Source: Sporichthyaceae bacterium (lineage in GTDB: Bacteria; Actinomycetota; Actinomycetes; Sporichthyales; Sporichthyaceae). From it: 51,804 nt of DNA. A program made the position numbers and the translations under genes. Under the pieces are notes generated by a model. That model saw only the letters and a program-made list of their open reading frames with translations. It was not told the DNA's origin and searched no databases. Positions 18,965-27,708 of this stretch are shown here, in pieces (the first letter of the stretch is position 1; every line of letters begins with the position of its first letter). The DNA lies in the NCBI GenBank assembly GCA_036269075.1, contig DATASX010000032.1:1-51804 (forward strand), written 5' to 3'.

Positions 18965-21900
18965 TCAGGTTTCGCGGCCGGCCGGGTCGGCAACTGCCGG
19001 CCGTGATGCGCGGCTGGTAGCGGTACGACGTAGATCGAGGGTGCAGCTGTACTCCGGAGCCTGCGGCGGCAGGGCGCGCCGGCCGGTGACGAGACTTTGC
19101 CCGGGCGTGCTGACCTCGGGTTGGAAGCGGGCCGCGCGCCGGGCCTCCGCCTCTGCGGCGTTGATCGGATACCGGTCGTAGTCGCGTCCGCCCGGGTGGA
19201 TCACGTGGTAGGTGAACCCGCCCAGCGACCGGTCGTTCCAGGTGTCGAGGAGTTCGATGGCCAGCGGTGAGTGGATGCCGATGGTCGGGTGCAGGGCCGA
19301 GGGTGGCGTCCGGGCACGGAACCGTACCCCGGCCACGACGGTGTCGGCGACGCGACACCGACCGGTCGGCAGCGGAATACCGTTGCAGAGCACGACGTGT
19401 CGACCGGGAACGACGCCGCTGGCCTTGATCTGGACCCTTTCACAGGAGGAGTCGACGTATCGGGCCGTGCCGCCGGCGGCGACCTCCTCGCCGAGCACGT
19501 GCCAGGGCTCGATGGCCGCGCGAACTTCCAGCCCGACACCGGCGACCACCACCGAGCCCAGGCGTGGGAAACGGAACTCGGCGAAGGGTTCCAACCAGGC
19601 CGGGTCGAAGGCGATGTCGTGGGCGTTGAGGTCGGCCACGACGTCAGCGACGTCGGCCAAGGCGTATTCGGGCAGCAGGAACTCGTCATGCAGTCGGGTA
19701 CCCCAGCGGACCAGCGGTGCACGGTAGGGGTTCTCCCAGAAACGGGCTACCAGCGCTCGCACCAGGAGTGCCTGCACCAGGGACATGTCCGGGTGCGGTG
19801 CCATCTCGAAGCCCCGCAACTCGAGCAGACCCAGCCGGCCCCGTTCGCCGTCCGGGGAGTAGAGCTTGTCGATGCAGAACTCCGCGCGATGGGTGTTGCC
19901 GGTGATGTCCACCAGCAGATGGCGCAGCGCCCGGTCGACATGCCACGGGCGGGTGCCTTCCGGCTCGTCGGCCAGTGCGGCGAGTTCGGCGAAGGCAATC
20001 TCCAGTTCGTACAGGGATTCGTGCCGCGCCTCGTCGACGCGCGGTGCCTGGCTGGTCGGACCGACGAAGCGCCCGGAGAACAGGTAGGTCAACCCCGGGT
20101 GGTGCTGCCAGTAAGTCAGCATGCTGACGAGCAGGTCCGGTCTACGCAGCAGCGGACTGTCGGCCGGCCCGGCACCGCCCAGAGTCAGGTGCCCGCCGCC
20201 GCCGGTGCCGGTGCGGATGCCGTCCATCGCGAAGGTCTCCGCCGTAAGCCCGATCTCGGTGACCTCGGCGTGCAGAACCTCGGCGGTCTTGACCATCGCG
20301 GTCCAGTCGGCGGCCGGGTGGACGTTCACCTCGATCACACCGGGGTCGGGGGTGACCGACAGCGACTGCAACCGGCGGTCCCCGGTCGGGGAGTATCCCT
20401 CCAGCACGACCGGTACTCCCGCGGCGCGGGCCGCGTCCTCCACGACGGCCAGCAGTTCGGTACAAACGGCGGCATCGGGCAACGGGGGTAGGAAAACGAA
20501 CAGGTGCCCGTCGCGTTCCTGAACGCACAACGCGGTGCCGGCAGCCCGATCCGGGGATACCACCTGCGCGGCGGGACGGTCTCCGGCCGAACCGGGCCCG
20601 ACGTCCGGCAGTGGGAACAGCGGGGCGTACCCGGAGGGGGGCGGCGGTGGCGGGGGGGTGGACCAGGCCAGTGCGTCCAAGGGCAGGCGAAACCCGGCCG
20701 GGGAGGTGCCGGGGCGCAGGAAGACCGCGCCGCGGCGGGTGTTCCATCGGGTGGTGACCCAGCCGGAGTCGTCCTCGGCCCAGCTGAGTGGGATCGCCCA
20801 CCCGACCGGCTCGCCGCGTTCGGCGTCCAGCGCGGCGACCAACGCAGCCCGTTCCTCGGCCTGCGCCGGGGCGATCGGCGGGAGGCCGGCGGGTTGCGCG
20901 CCCGACGGCAGCTGCGCCTCGGCCGCGAGCCGGTCCAGCGGGTCCTCGAACAGTGGGCTGACGCAGTCGGCGGCCACACCCAGATTCGCAGCGATGGCGG
21001 CGGTCAGGCCGGTCGCGGCCGCGGCCGGGGCCGACGGTGGGCCCCAGGGATCGGCCAGCAGTCCGGGGTCCGACCACAGCGGCTGCCCGTCGGTGCGCCA
21101 GGCGAGGGTGATCTGCCAACGGGGCAGCGGCTCACCGGGGTACCACTTGCCCTGACCGTGATGCAGGATCCCGTCGGGCGCCCACCGTTGCGCCAGTCGG
21201 CGGGCCAGTGCGGCGCCCAACCGTCGCTTGTCCTCCCCGTCGGCCGCGAAGCGCCACTGGGCGGACTCCCGGTCGGTGACGGACACGAACGTCGGCTCAC
21301 CACCCATCGTCAACCGCACGTCGCCGGCTTGCAGACGTTGGTCGACCGACCGGCCGAGGGAGTGGATCGCCTCGACCTGTTCGGGCCGGTAGGGTCCGGC
21401 GGTCCGCGGGTCGGACCGGATGCGGTGCACGAGGTTGCTGTATTCGAAGGTCGCGACCGCGCGGCTGGTGGTGCCGCTGATGGGCGCTGCCTGCTCCGGG
21501 CGTGGTGCGCCGACCAACGGCAGATGGCCCTCCCCGGCCAGTAGTCCCGAGGTCGAGTCCAGGCCGATCCACCCGGCCCCCGGGATGAAGGCCTCCGCCC
21601 AGGCGTGCAGGTCGGTGAAGTCGCGCACCGGGCCTGCCTCGCCCTCGGGGGCGAGCTGGACCAGATATCCGGACACGAAGCGGGCGGCCAGGCCGAGGGT
21701 GCGCAGGGCGCCGACCAGTGCCCACGCGCTGTCGCGACAGGAACCCACGCCCAGTTCCAACGTGCGGTCCGGGGACTGGACGCCTTCGGGCAGGCGCAGC
21801 GAATACTCGATCGCCGCCGCCAGATGCTGGTTGAGGATGACCAGGAAGTCGACCGTCGGTACGTCCTTGGTGCCGGTCAACTCGATACCGGCCAGCCACT

Positions 21901-22309
21901 CCCGCAGCCGTGGACCGCTTCCGCCGCCGGCAGCATCCGGCTCCTGGACCGGCCGCAAGTACGGCTCAAGGTCTGCCATGAGTTCGGCGGGATAGTCGAA
22001 GGGCCAGTGGCGGGCGACGGGGTCGAGGAAGAAGTCGAAGGGGTTGATCACGGTCATGTCCGCGATCAGGTCGACGGTGAACTCCAGGAAGTCCGTGGGC
22101 TCCCGGAACACCACCCGGGCCGCGTGATTGCCGTAGATGTCCTGCTGCCAGTTGACGAAGTGCTCGGCCCCGTTGATGCGCAGGGCGTAGCCGCTGATCG
22201 GGGTGCGGCAGTGCGGGGCAGGCTTCAGACGGATCGTGTGCGGCCCGACCTCGACCGGCCGGTCGAACCGGTAGGTCGTGCGGTGCTCCAAGGCGACCCG
22301 AGCTGCCAT
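18965..22309 (-). CDS. Large transglutaminase-like / DUF2126 protein
   Basis: An 1114-residue protein. Residues 1-90 match the bacterial transglutaminase N-terminal region (LEHRTTYRFDRPVEVGPHTIRLKP). The transglutaminase-like core has a full triad: Cys191 (LELGVGSCRDSAW), His235 (FTDLHAWAEAF) and Asp251 (WIGLDSTSG). The remaining 800 residues form the DUF2126 module, with TMGGEPTFVSV, a Pro-rich linker and AGTGGGGHLTLGG. Such proteins usually sit in clusters with circularly permuted ATP-grasp and alpha-E (DUF403) proteins thought to make or modify peptides; those partners are absent here. The ATG at 22309 has an AAAGGGG site. It is divergent from a TetR gene 242 bp away. Confidence 0.88.
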   Translation of the reverse strand: MAARVALEHRTTYRFDRPVEVGPHTIRLKPAPHCRTPISGYALRINGAEHFVNWQQDIYGNHAARVVFREPTDFLEFTVDLIADMTVINPFDFFLDPVARHWPFDYPAELMADLEPYLRPVQEPDAAGGGSGPRLREWLAGIELTGTKDVPTVDFLVILNQHLAAAIEYSLRLPEGVQSPDRTLELGVGSCRDSAWALVGALRTLGLAARFVSGYLVQLAPEGEAGPVRDFTDLHAWAEAFIPGAGWIGLDSTSGLLAGEGHLPLVGAPRPEQAAPISGTTSRAVATFEYSNLVHRIRSDPRTAGPYRPEQVEAIHSLGRSVDQRLQAGDVRLTMGGEPTFVSVTDRESAQWRFAADGEDKRRLGAALARRLAQRWAPDGILHHGQGKWYPGEPLPRWQITLAWRTDGQPLWSDPGLLADPWGPPSAPAAAATGLTAAIAANLGVAADCVSPLFEDPLDRLAAEAQLPSGAQPAGLPPIAPAQAEERAALVAALDAERGEPVGWAIPLSWAEDDSGWVTTRWNTRRGAVFLRPGTSPAGFRLPLDALAWSTPPPPPPPSGYAPLFPLPDVGPGSAGDRPAAQVVSPDRAAGTALCVQERDGHLFVFLPPLPDAAVCTELLAVVEDAARAAGVPVVLEGYSPTGDRRLQSLSVTPDPGVIEVNVHPAADWTAMVKTAEVLHAEVTEIGLTAETFAMDGIRTGTGGGGHLTLGGAGPADSPLLRRPDLLVSMLTYWQHHPGLTYLFSGRFVGPTSQAPRVDEARHESLYELEIAFAELAALADEPEGTRPWHVDRALRHLLVDITGNTHRAEFCIDKLYSPDGERGRLGLLELRGFEMAPHPDMSLVQALLVRALVARFWENPYRAPLVRWGTRLHDEFLLPEYALADVADVVADLNAHDIAFDPAWLEPFAEFRFPRLGSVVVAGVGLEVRAAIEPWHVLGEEVAAGGTARYVDSSCERVQIKASGVVPGRHVVLCNGIPLPTGRCRVADTVVAGVRFRARTPPSALHPTIGIHSPLAIELLDTWNDRSLGGFTYHVIHPGGRDYDRYPINAAEAEARRAARFQPEVSTPGQSLVTGRRALPPQAPEYSCTLDLRRTATSRASRPAVADPAGRET

Positions 22310-22551
22310 GCCATACCCCTTTCCCGCGCCGGGCGCCCTGACGTCGGCCCAGGTTGGCAGCCGCACGTTTCCAACGGTTTACCGGAGCCCGCGGCGCCTG
22401 GCCTGCCGATCATTCGTGGGCTACCACCGGCGCAGCGCTTCATTCGCGCCGTCGGGTGCGGAACTACAGCTTTGCATCCACGCGGGGACCGGTTGCAACT
22501 GGCCGGCCGCGGCCGCGGCTCGGGGCCTGGGTGACGTGCAACCATGGCCCG

Positions 22552-23196
22552 GTGACCGAGCGCCCACCGGGTCGTCCCGGGCCGTTGCCTCGGTTCACCA
22601 GGGAACAGGTTCTCGAGGCGGCGCTGGAACTCATCGAGTCGATGCCGCCGGAGAAGTTCTCGATGCACAAGTTGGGTCAGGCGTTGGGTGTTCGCCCGAT
22701 GACCCTGTACGGGTACGTCAAGAACAAGGACGACGTCCTGGCCGGGGTCACCCAGCTCGCGCTCGCCAAGTTCCACCACGATCCAGGGACGAAAGCGCCG
22801 TGGTACGAGCAGATCCGAGCTTCATTGCGTGAGATTCATGCGTTGTGTCGTCAGTACCCGCATCTGGCGACCTTGGTGATAAACCGGAATGCCCACCGAC
22901 CGGAATTGCTCCATGTCCGCGAGCGAATGTTGGGCATCCTGCTGGACGCCGGGTTCGATGCCGACACCGCGCTGCACGCGTTCGGGGTGCTGGCGTACTA
23001 CACCACGGGATTTGCCGGTGGCCAGGCCGGCCTCAGTACCTCGGGCGCGGCGGGAACCATCCCCCATCTGCCCCCGGGGGAATTCCCGCGGCTTACGTCG
23101 TTGGCCGACAAGTACGCCGACCATGCCTCGGAGGAGGCTTTCGAGTTCGGCCTGGACCTGCTGCTTCAGGGTCTTCGCCGACGGCGTCGCGGTTGA
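22552..23196 (+). CDS. TetR family regulator
   Basis: A 214-residue protein with an N-terminal TetR helix-turn-helix: FTREQVLEAALELIESMPPEKFSMHKLGQALGVRPMTLYGYVKNKDDVL (about 15-63). A helical ligand domain of TetR_C type follows. The GTG at 22552 directly precedes the conserved region; the frame is open further upstream but with no homology. It is divergent from the DUF2126 gene and convergent with the SDR at 23207, so it may control either the DUF2126 gene or itself. The 242-bp upstream gap shows no obvious strong dyad. Confidence 0.82.
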   Translation: MTERPPGRPGPLPRFTREQVLEAALELIESMPPEKFSMHKLGQALGVRPMTLYGYVKNKDDVLAGVTQLALAKFHHDPGTKAPWYEQIRASLREIHALCRQYPHLATLVINRNAHRPELLHVRERMLGILLDAGFDADTALHAFGVLAYYTTGFAGGQAGLSTSGAAGTIPHLPPGEFPRLTSLADKYADHASEEAFEFGLDLLLQGLRRRRRG

Positions 23197-23206
23197 CCGA
23201 CCGCGG

Positions 23207-24004
23207 TCAGGCCATCATTTTCTTGCACAGTGGCAGCCAGAGCGCTCGGGGCGCGTGTGAACCGAACCATGCCATCGCGCGAACGCCCACCCGTGGCATG
23301 ACGATCCGCTTGCCCCGGTCGAGCCCTTCCAGGCCCGCGCGAACACAGGCTTCGGGCCCGATCATGACGACACCCGGAGTGCGCTTCTCCACATGCTCGA
23401 CGCCGCCGACACTGGAGAACTCGGTCCGCACACCCCCCGGGCACAAGGCTGTGACGCCGACCCGGTGGACGGCCAGTTCGCAGTGCAATGCCTGTGCCAG
23501 CGAGGTGATCGCGGCCTTCGTGGCCGCGTAGGCGCCGAAGTTCGGCATCGGTTGGTTGCCGGCCATCGAGGACACGAGCAGGACCGCGCCGCTACGTCGC
23601 TCCGCCATCGGCGGGATGAGTGCACGTGACAGCACCATCACTGCTTCGACGTTCGTCCGGACCATGGCGGTGATGCGGTCCGGGTCCTGGTGCAGGAACG
23701 GCCCACCCAGACCGAATCCCGCGCACAGCACCAGAACGTCGAGCTCCAGGTCGAGCGCCGCCAGGTCGACGAGCATCCGGCTTCGGGCGGCCGCGTCGGC
23801 AAGGTCGCAGGGCAGCACCTCGACCCTGCGGTCGTATCGCTTCCGTAGATCGGCGGCCAGGCTCTCCAGCCGATCGGCTCGCCGGGCGACGAGGATCGCG
23901 TCGTGACCGCGAGCGCACAGCTGTCGCGCAAACTCCAACCCGAGGCCCGAGGAGGCACCGGTGATCAGCGCCGCCCGACCGGCCCGGGGCGTGGGTATGG
24001 TCAT
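23207..24004 (-). CDS. Short-chain dehydrogenase/reductase
   Basis: A 265-residue classical SDR. GASSGLG is at about 16-22, the second-strand ARRADRLESLAADL suggests NADP(H) use, and the active site has Ser (LLVSSMAGNQPMP), Tyr and Lys (FGAYAATKAAI). A C-terminal hydrophobic tail (RAMAWFGSHAPRALWLPLCKKMM) may contact membranes, as in some lipid-processing SDRs. Its ATG overlaps the stop of the kinase gene (ATGA at 24001-24004). It is the last gene of a three-gene operon LLM oxidoreductase, kinase, SDR. Confidence 0.87.
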   Translation of the reverse strand: MTIPTPRAGRAALITGASSGLGLEFARQLCARGHDAILVARRADRLESLAADLRKRYDRRVEVLPCDLADAAARSRMLVDLAALDLELDVLVLCAGFGLGGPFLHQDPDRITAMVRTNVEAVMVLSRALIPPMAERRSGAVLLVSSMAGNQPMPNFGAYAATKAAITSLAQALHCELAVHRVGVTALCPGGVRTEFSSVGGVEHVEKRTPGVVMIGPEACVRAGLEGLDRGKRIVMPRVGVRAMAWFGSHAPRALWLPLCKKMMA

Positions 24005-25104
24005 CCCCGGCCGACCAATTTGGCTGCACCAGTGGTGAGCACCAGGTCGGCGGCGCCGGTGAGCATGCGGGTCCACATCTGGTCGCCGCGCTCGGTCCGC
24101 GAGATGGTCACCGATACCGCGACGGTGAGCAGGAACGGGTACAGCGAGCAGGCCCGATAGCTCTCCCAACAGTCCTGCGCCTCGAACCCGCGTACCCCGG
24201 CGGTTTTCAGGTCGTCGAGGTACTGGCCCAACAGGTCCCGCTCGAGTTCGCCACGCAGGCCGGGATCCAAGGCCGTGGTCAGGAAGATCGCCGCATCGAG
24301 AAGGGGCGGCGCCAACCGGGCGCCCTGCCAGTCCAGCACCACGATCGGCGGGTCCGCCGCAGTAATGCCGAACATCATGTTGTCCAGGCGGTAGTCCCCG
24401 TGCGCGACCACGAACGGGGGCTTCCAGACCGCGTCGGTCACCACAGGCGCCAACGGCGCCAGCTGCTCGACGAGGGCCAGGTGCTCGGGATCGAGCCGGT
24501 GGGCGAACCGTTCCCGGAAGAGTTCGATGCATTGCGGCACTTGGGCGAAGAGCATCCTGGTGCGTGCGATGTCGAGCCACGGCAGGCGGATCAACTCGGG
24601 GTCGTTCCAGATCGGCGCCTGCAGCCCGACGAGCTCGCCGATCGCGAGCGCGGCCCGGTCCGGGGTGCAGCCGGCGAGCATGTCACCGGGCACCGTGCTG
24701 GCCCCGACGTCCTCGATGACCAAGGTGAACCGGCCCGTCGCGGGGTCGACTGCGGCGTGGTACAGGTCGGGCACGCGGCCGGTGAGTCGGGGCGCGACCT
24801 GTTCGTAGAAGTGGACCTCGGCCTCGTAGACCCCCATCGCGGCACCCAGCTGCCGGCTACCGGGGTCCTCGGACGGCAGCTTCACCACGACCGAGGAAGG
24901 GCCGGCACCGTCGCCGGCGTAACGCAGCGTGGTTCGTACGACGTGACCAAGCTGTCCCGTTCCGATGACCTCGCTGTCCGCGGCCGCCACTTCGGTTCCG
25001 GGTGCGAGCGTGCCGCGTGATCGCAATGCCGCGGTGAGCCATTCCGGGGTCAGGTCCTCGACGGTGTCGACGACAACCACGGCCGGGAGTGTGTGCGCGC
25101 TCAT
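24001..25104 (-). CDS. APH/EcKL-type phosphotransferase
   Basis: A 367-residue kinase-like protein. The nucleotide-binding Lys75 lies in SSVVVKLPSED. YEAEVHFYEQVAPRLTGRVPDLYHA resembles ecdysteroid-kinase-like and CHK proteins. The catalytic loop is VVAHGDYRLDN (His235, Asp237, Asn242) and the metal-binding motif is VVLDWQGARL (Asp258). Family members phosphorylate small hydroxylated molecules rather than proteins. Both ends overlap neighbours by 4 bp (ATGA with the upstream LLM gene and the downstream SDR), so the three products are made together. A hydroxyl-bearing acyl-CoA or sterol-like intermediate is a reasonable but unproven substrate. True aminoglycoside resistance is unlikely. Confidence 0.82.
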   Translation of the reverse strand: MSAHTLPAVVVVDTVEDLTPEWLTAALRSRGTLAPGTEVAAADSEVIGTGQLGHVVRTTLRYAGDGAGPSSVVVKLPSEDPGSRQLGAAMGVYEAEVHFYEQVAPRLTGRVPDLYHAAVDPATGRFTLVIEDVGASTVPGDMLAGCTPDRAALAIGELVGLQAPIWNDPELIRLPWLDIARTRMLFAQVPQCIELFRERFAHRLDPEHLALVEQLAPLAPVVTDAVWKPPFVVAHGDYRLDNMMFGITAADPPIVVLDWQGARLAPPLLDAAIFLTTALDPGLRGELERDLLGQYLDDLKTAGVRGFEAQDCWESYRACSLYPFLLTVAVSVTISRTERGDQMWTRMLTGAADLVLTTGAAKLVGRG

Positions 25105-26240
25105 CGAGATGCCTCCGGTCGCTTACGCCACGCCTCGATCAGTGCCGCGTTCTGCCGCGGGGTGGATCCGTAGGTGGTGACCTCGTCGGCGCCCGCGTCG
25201 ACGAAACGCTGCAGCGAGCTCACGCATTCGTCGACGGTTCCGATCGCGCTGCAGTCGAGAACCCATTCCCACGGGATCACCGCGCCGGGCCCCTCGACCA
25301 TCTGGTGCCTGTGGAAGGTCAGGTCTCCGACTCGGGGTGCCGAGGTCAACTGCGGGTGCTCTCGCATCCGACGTACCGTCGCCGGATCCCAGCCGTTCGC
25401 GGCGGCCAGCACGTCCCCGTAGTAGGGGTACTGCAGATAGGTGACCAACCTGCCTGCGGAGATCGACCTCGCCTCGAAGTCGTCCATCTGAGGGGCCGTC
25501 ACCACCGGCTGAACCACGCGGATGCTGGCCGGATCACGATCGATCTGCTCGCAGGCCTTGCGGATCCGCGTCACGGCATCCGCCGTGGCCGCCGGCGTCA
25601 GCATCGGGGGCAGGATCACCCCGTCGAACGCCGCAGCAGCCACCGCCGCGCCCCGGTCGTGGCAGAACCCGGCGATCCAGATCGGCGGCTGCGGGCCGGC
25701 GTAGGTCTCGTGCGGCTGCAACGCGTCGAAGCTGCCCAATTGACCGTGGTAGGCCACGCTCTCACCGGCCCACAGCCGACGCATGATCCCGGCGCAGTCC
25801 ACCATGGCGGGAAACCTGGTCACCTCGATACCCATGCCTTTGAAGGCACCGACCTCGCCGCGACCCAGCCCGAGCACGAAACGCGGGCCGAAGCACGCCT
25901 GCATCGTCGCCCCCAGCGCGGCGATCATCCACGGATGCCGCGTCGTCGGCACGATGATGCCGGTGACCAGTTCCAGCCGGGTCGTGCGCGCCCCGATGCC
26001 GGCAAGGATCACGTCGGCTTCCTTCAGGTCCCACCGTTCGGAGATCAGCACCCGGCGGAACCCGAGCCGCTCGGCGTCCACCCCGTCCTCGATCCCTTGC
26101 GCAGGAGTGCGTCCCTCCGTCTCCCGCGCGAACTTGGCCGGGTCCGAACTCACCGCTCCGGCAATGATGTAAGCGCTGAAATCCGGTGTGACCGGCGCCA
26201 GGTCGCCGACACCGTGTGCCGTGAGATCCGCTTCTCCCAT
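25101..26240 (-). CDS. LLM-class F420-dependent oxidoreductase
   Basis: A 379-residue TIM-barrel protein of the luciferase-like monooxygenase class. It shows YIIAGAVSSDPAKF, QGIEDGVDAERLGFRRVLISERWDLKEA, TTRLELVTGIIVPTTRHPWMIA and the LGLGRGEVGAFKGMG phosphate-binding region. The absence of flavin-luciferase specifics and the actinobacterial context suggest F420 rather than FMN, which is inferred. The ATG at 26240 has GAAGGA just upstream. It is first in the LLM/kinase/SDR operon, transcribed from a promoter at about 26316-26344 that overlaps a strong inverted repeat. Confidence 0.83.
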   Translation of the reverse strand: MGEADLTAHGVGDLAPVTPDFSAYIIAGAVSSDPAKFARETEGRTPAQGIEDGVDAERLGFRRVLISERWDLKEADVILAGIGARTTRLELVTGIIVPTTRHPWMIAALGATMQACFGPRFVLGLGRGEVGAFKGMGIEVTRFPAMVDCAGIMRRLWAGESVAYHGQLGSFDALQPHETYAGPQPPIWIAGFCHDRGAAVAAAAFDGVILPPMLTPAATADAVTRIRKACEQIDRDPASIRVVQPVVTAPQMDDFEARSISAGRLVTYLQYPYYGDVLAAANGWDPATVRRMREHPQLTSAPRVGDLTFHRHQMVEGPGAVIPWEWVLDCSAIGTVDECVSSLQRFVDAGADEVTTYGSTPRQNAALIEAWRKRPEASR

Positions 26241-26292
26241 TGATCCTTCACCTGCACAGACCGATCCGCCGAGCCGTCCGGCACAGATCACC

Positions 26293-26329
26293 GTACGTCA
26301 TACGGAATTCGGAATACCGTATGGCGTAC
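26293..26329. promoter_or_regulatory. Inverted-repeat operator of the LLM/kinase/SDR operon
   Basis: GTACGTCATACGG (26293-26305) and CCGTATGGCGTAC (26317-26329) are complementary in 12 of 13 positions around an 11-bp spacer. The right arm covers the -10 hexamer of the minus-strand promoter, and the left arm lies at or just past the expected start point. This placement fits repression by a TetR- or MarR-type dimer. Which regulator binds is unknown; the MarR gene immediately upstream is one candidate. Confidence 0.65.
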
Positions 26330-26344
26330 ATAGTTAAACGTCAA
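26316..26344 (-). promoter_or_regulatory. Promoter of the LLM/kinase/SDR operon
   Basis: On the minus strand, TTGACG (26344-26339) and TACGGT (26321-26316) are separated by 17 bp, a good fit to a housekeeping actinobacterial promoter (TTGACN, TANNNT). The predicted start near 26309 leaves a leader of about 70 nt to the ATG at 26240. Confidence 0.6.
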
Positions 26345-26361
26345 CCGTCGGTCCGGGTCCG

Positions 26362-26874
26362 TCAGGACACCGGGCACGCGGTGGTCACTTCGCAGGCCGA
26401 CTCCGGATCGAGGGCTTCGGCCTGGGTGGCGATGCGCTGCAGCAGTGAGCGGAACATGGCGCGTTCCTCCGCATCGAGGGCGGACAGCACCTGTGTCTCG
26501 ACCAGGGCCAAGCGCTGGTCGAGGTCGGCGAGCAACTTCGCCCCGCGCTTGGTGATGCCGATGCGACGGGCGCGCCGGTCGGCCGGATCGGGTACACGGG
26601 TGACGAGCTTGGCCTCCTCCAGCGCGTCGAGGAGGTAGGTCATGACGGTGCGGTCGACGCCCATCCGGGCAGCCAGCGCGAGTTGGGTTCCCGGCTGGTC
26701 ATGGGCCGCCGCGGAAAGCACCTGATAACTGCGCGGCCCGCCCGGCAGATCGGCCATCACGGCAGTCGCGGCCTTGCCGTAGGAGCGGAACACCGCCCCC
26801 AGGGCCCAGCCGAGGTCGCCGCCCAGCGCGCCACACGCCCCGGTCGGGGCGGCGGGGATCGGGTCGGCGCTCAT
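26362..26874 (-). CDS. MarR family regulator
   Basis: A 170-residue winged-helix protein. The helical start ALGAVFRSYGKAATAVM is followed by the winged helix (LALAARMGVDRTVMTYLLDALEEAKLVTRVPDPADRRARRIGITKRGAKLL, about 68-118) with the canonical DPADRRARRI wing, and a C-terminal dimer helix. The ATG at 26874 follows AGGG at suitable distance. It is divergent from the FMN-azoreductase gene, a very common MarR target arrangement, and small dyads lie between them. It may sense quinones or electrophiles. It could also regulate the downstream LLM operon. Confidence 0.85.
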   Translation of the reverse strand: MSADPIPAAPTGACGALGGDLGWALGAVFRSYGKAATAVMADLPGGPRSYQVLSAAAHDQPGTQLALAARMGVDRTVMTYLLDALEEAKLVTRVPDPADRRARRIGITKRGAKLLADLDQRLALVETQVLSALDAEERAMFRSLLQRIATQAEALDPESACEVTTACPVS

Positions 26875-26904
26875 CGTCACACCCTAATCAACCACGCCGG
26901 CGCG

Positions 26905-26943
26905 GAAGAATTTCTTCACGACAGATGTTCTGTTTCACAGATG
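26905..26943. promoter_or_regulatory. Candidate MarR operator region
   Basis: GAAGAA-T-TTCTTC (26905-26917) is a perfect dyad. It is followed by ACAGA-TGT-TCTGT (26921-26933), and the direct repeat ACAGATG occurs at 26921 and 26937. These AT-rich dyads sit in the 100-bp gap between the divergent MarR and azoreductase genes. They stand out in an otherwise GC-rich sequence. Confidence 0.45.
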
Positions 26944-26974
26944 ATCCGCTGAACCGCTTACCGAGGAGACTGAG

Positions 26975-27634
26975 ATGCGCCTGTTCCGCCTGGACAACAG
27001 CCTTCGCACCGACGGATCGGTCAGCCGCGAGCTCGCCGACACGGCGCAGGCCGCCTGGCTGGCCGAGCACCCCGACGGCGTGGTGGTCCGCCGTGATCTG
27101 GGCACCGACCCTCTGCTCGCCTCGTCCTGGGTGGACGCGGTCACCGCCGGCTCGACCCCGCCCGCCGACCGCACCGACGCTCAGCGGGAGGCGACCGGAC
27201 TCGCCGCGCGCCTGGCGGACGAGCTCCTCGAGGCAGACGCCGTGATCGTGTCGCTGCCGCTCTACAACTTCAGCGTCCCGGCGCCGTTCAAGACCTGGAT
27301 CGATCTGCTCTTCACCGACCCGCGCTTCGCTCCCGGCAGCGTGCAGCCGTTGGCCGGACGGCAGGGCGTCCTCGCCATCGCCCGTGGAGGCGGTTACGCC
27401 CCCGGCACCCCCCGCGAGGGTTGGGACCATGCCACACCATGGGTGCAGCGGATCCTCGGCGACGTGTTCGGCCTGGACCTGCATCGGGCCGAGGCAGAGC
27501 TGACCATGGCTCCCGTCGTGCCGGCGATGGAGTCGCTGCGACCCCTGGCCGAGCAGTCTCGTCGGGACGCACACCTCGCGGCGGACGCCCACGGCCGGAC
27601 GCTTGCCCGGCAGGCGCAGACCCGCGCCGCGTAA
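26975..27634 (+). CDS. FMN-dependent NADH-azoreductase / quinone reductase
   Basis: A 219-residue flavodoxin-fold protein resembling AzoR. MRLFRLDNSLRTDGSVSRELAD forms the FMN phosphate loop, SLPLYNFSVPAPFKTWIDLL (about 91-110) is the conserved active-site helix, and IARGGGYAPGTPREGWDHATPWVQRIL follows. Such enzymes reduce quinones and azo compounds by two-electron transfer from NADH. The ATG at 26975 is preceded by CCGAGGAGA. It is likely repressed by the divergent MarR protein in the absence of an electrophile or quinone. Confidence 0.86.
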   Translation: MRLFRLDNSLRTDGSVSRELADTAQAAWLAEHPDGVVVRRDLGTDPLLASSWVDAVTAGSTPPADRTDAQREATGLAARLADELLEADAVIVSLPLYNFSVPAPFKTWIDLLFTDPRFAPGSVQPLAGRQGVLAIARGGGYAPGTPREGWDHATPWVQRILGDVFGLDLHRAEAELTMAPVVPAMESLRPLAEQSRRDAHLAADAHGRTLARQAQTRAA

Positions 27635-27708
27635 CCCCAACGGAACTCAGTCCCGGCCCCGCCCGGAGCCGGCCGCGGCCCGGACACGACGTACCGGACC
27701 GGGGTCGA

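Noticed and set aside
24001-25104. Aminoglycoside resistance phosphotransferase
   Set aside because: The sequence is closer to EcKL/CHK-type kinases and the operon context is metabolic; the same objection applies to the kinase at 46034-47089.
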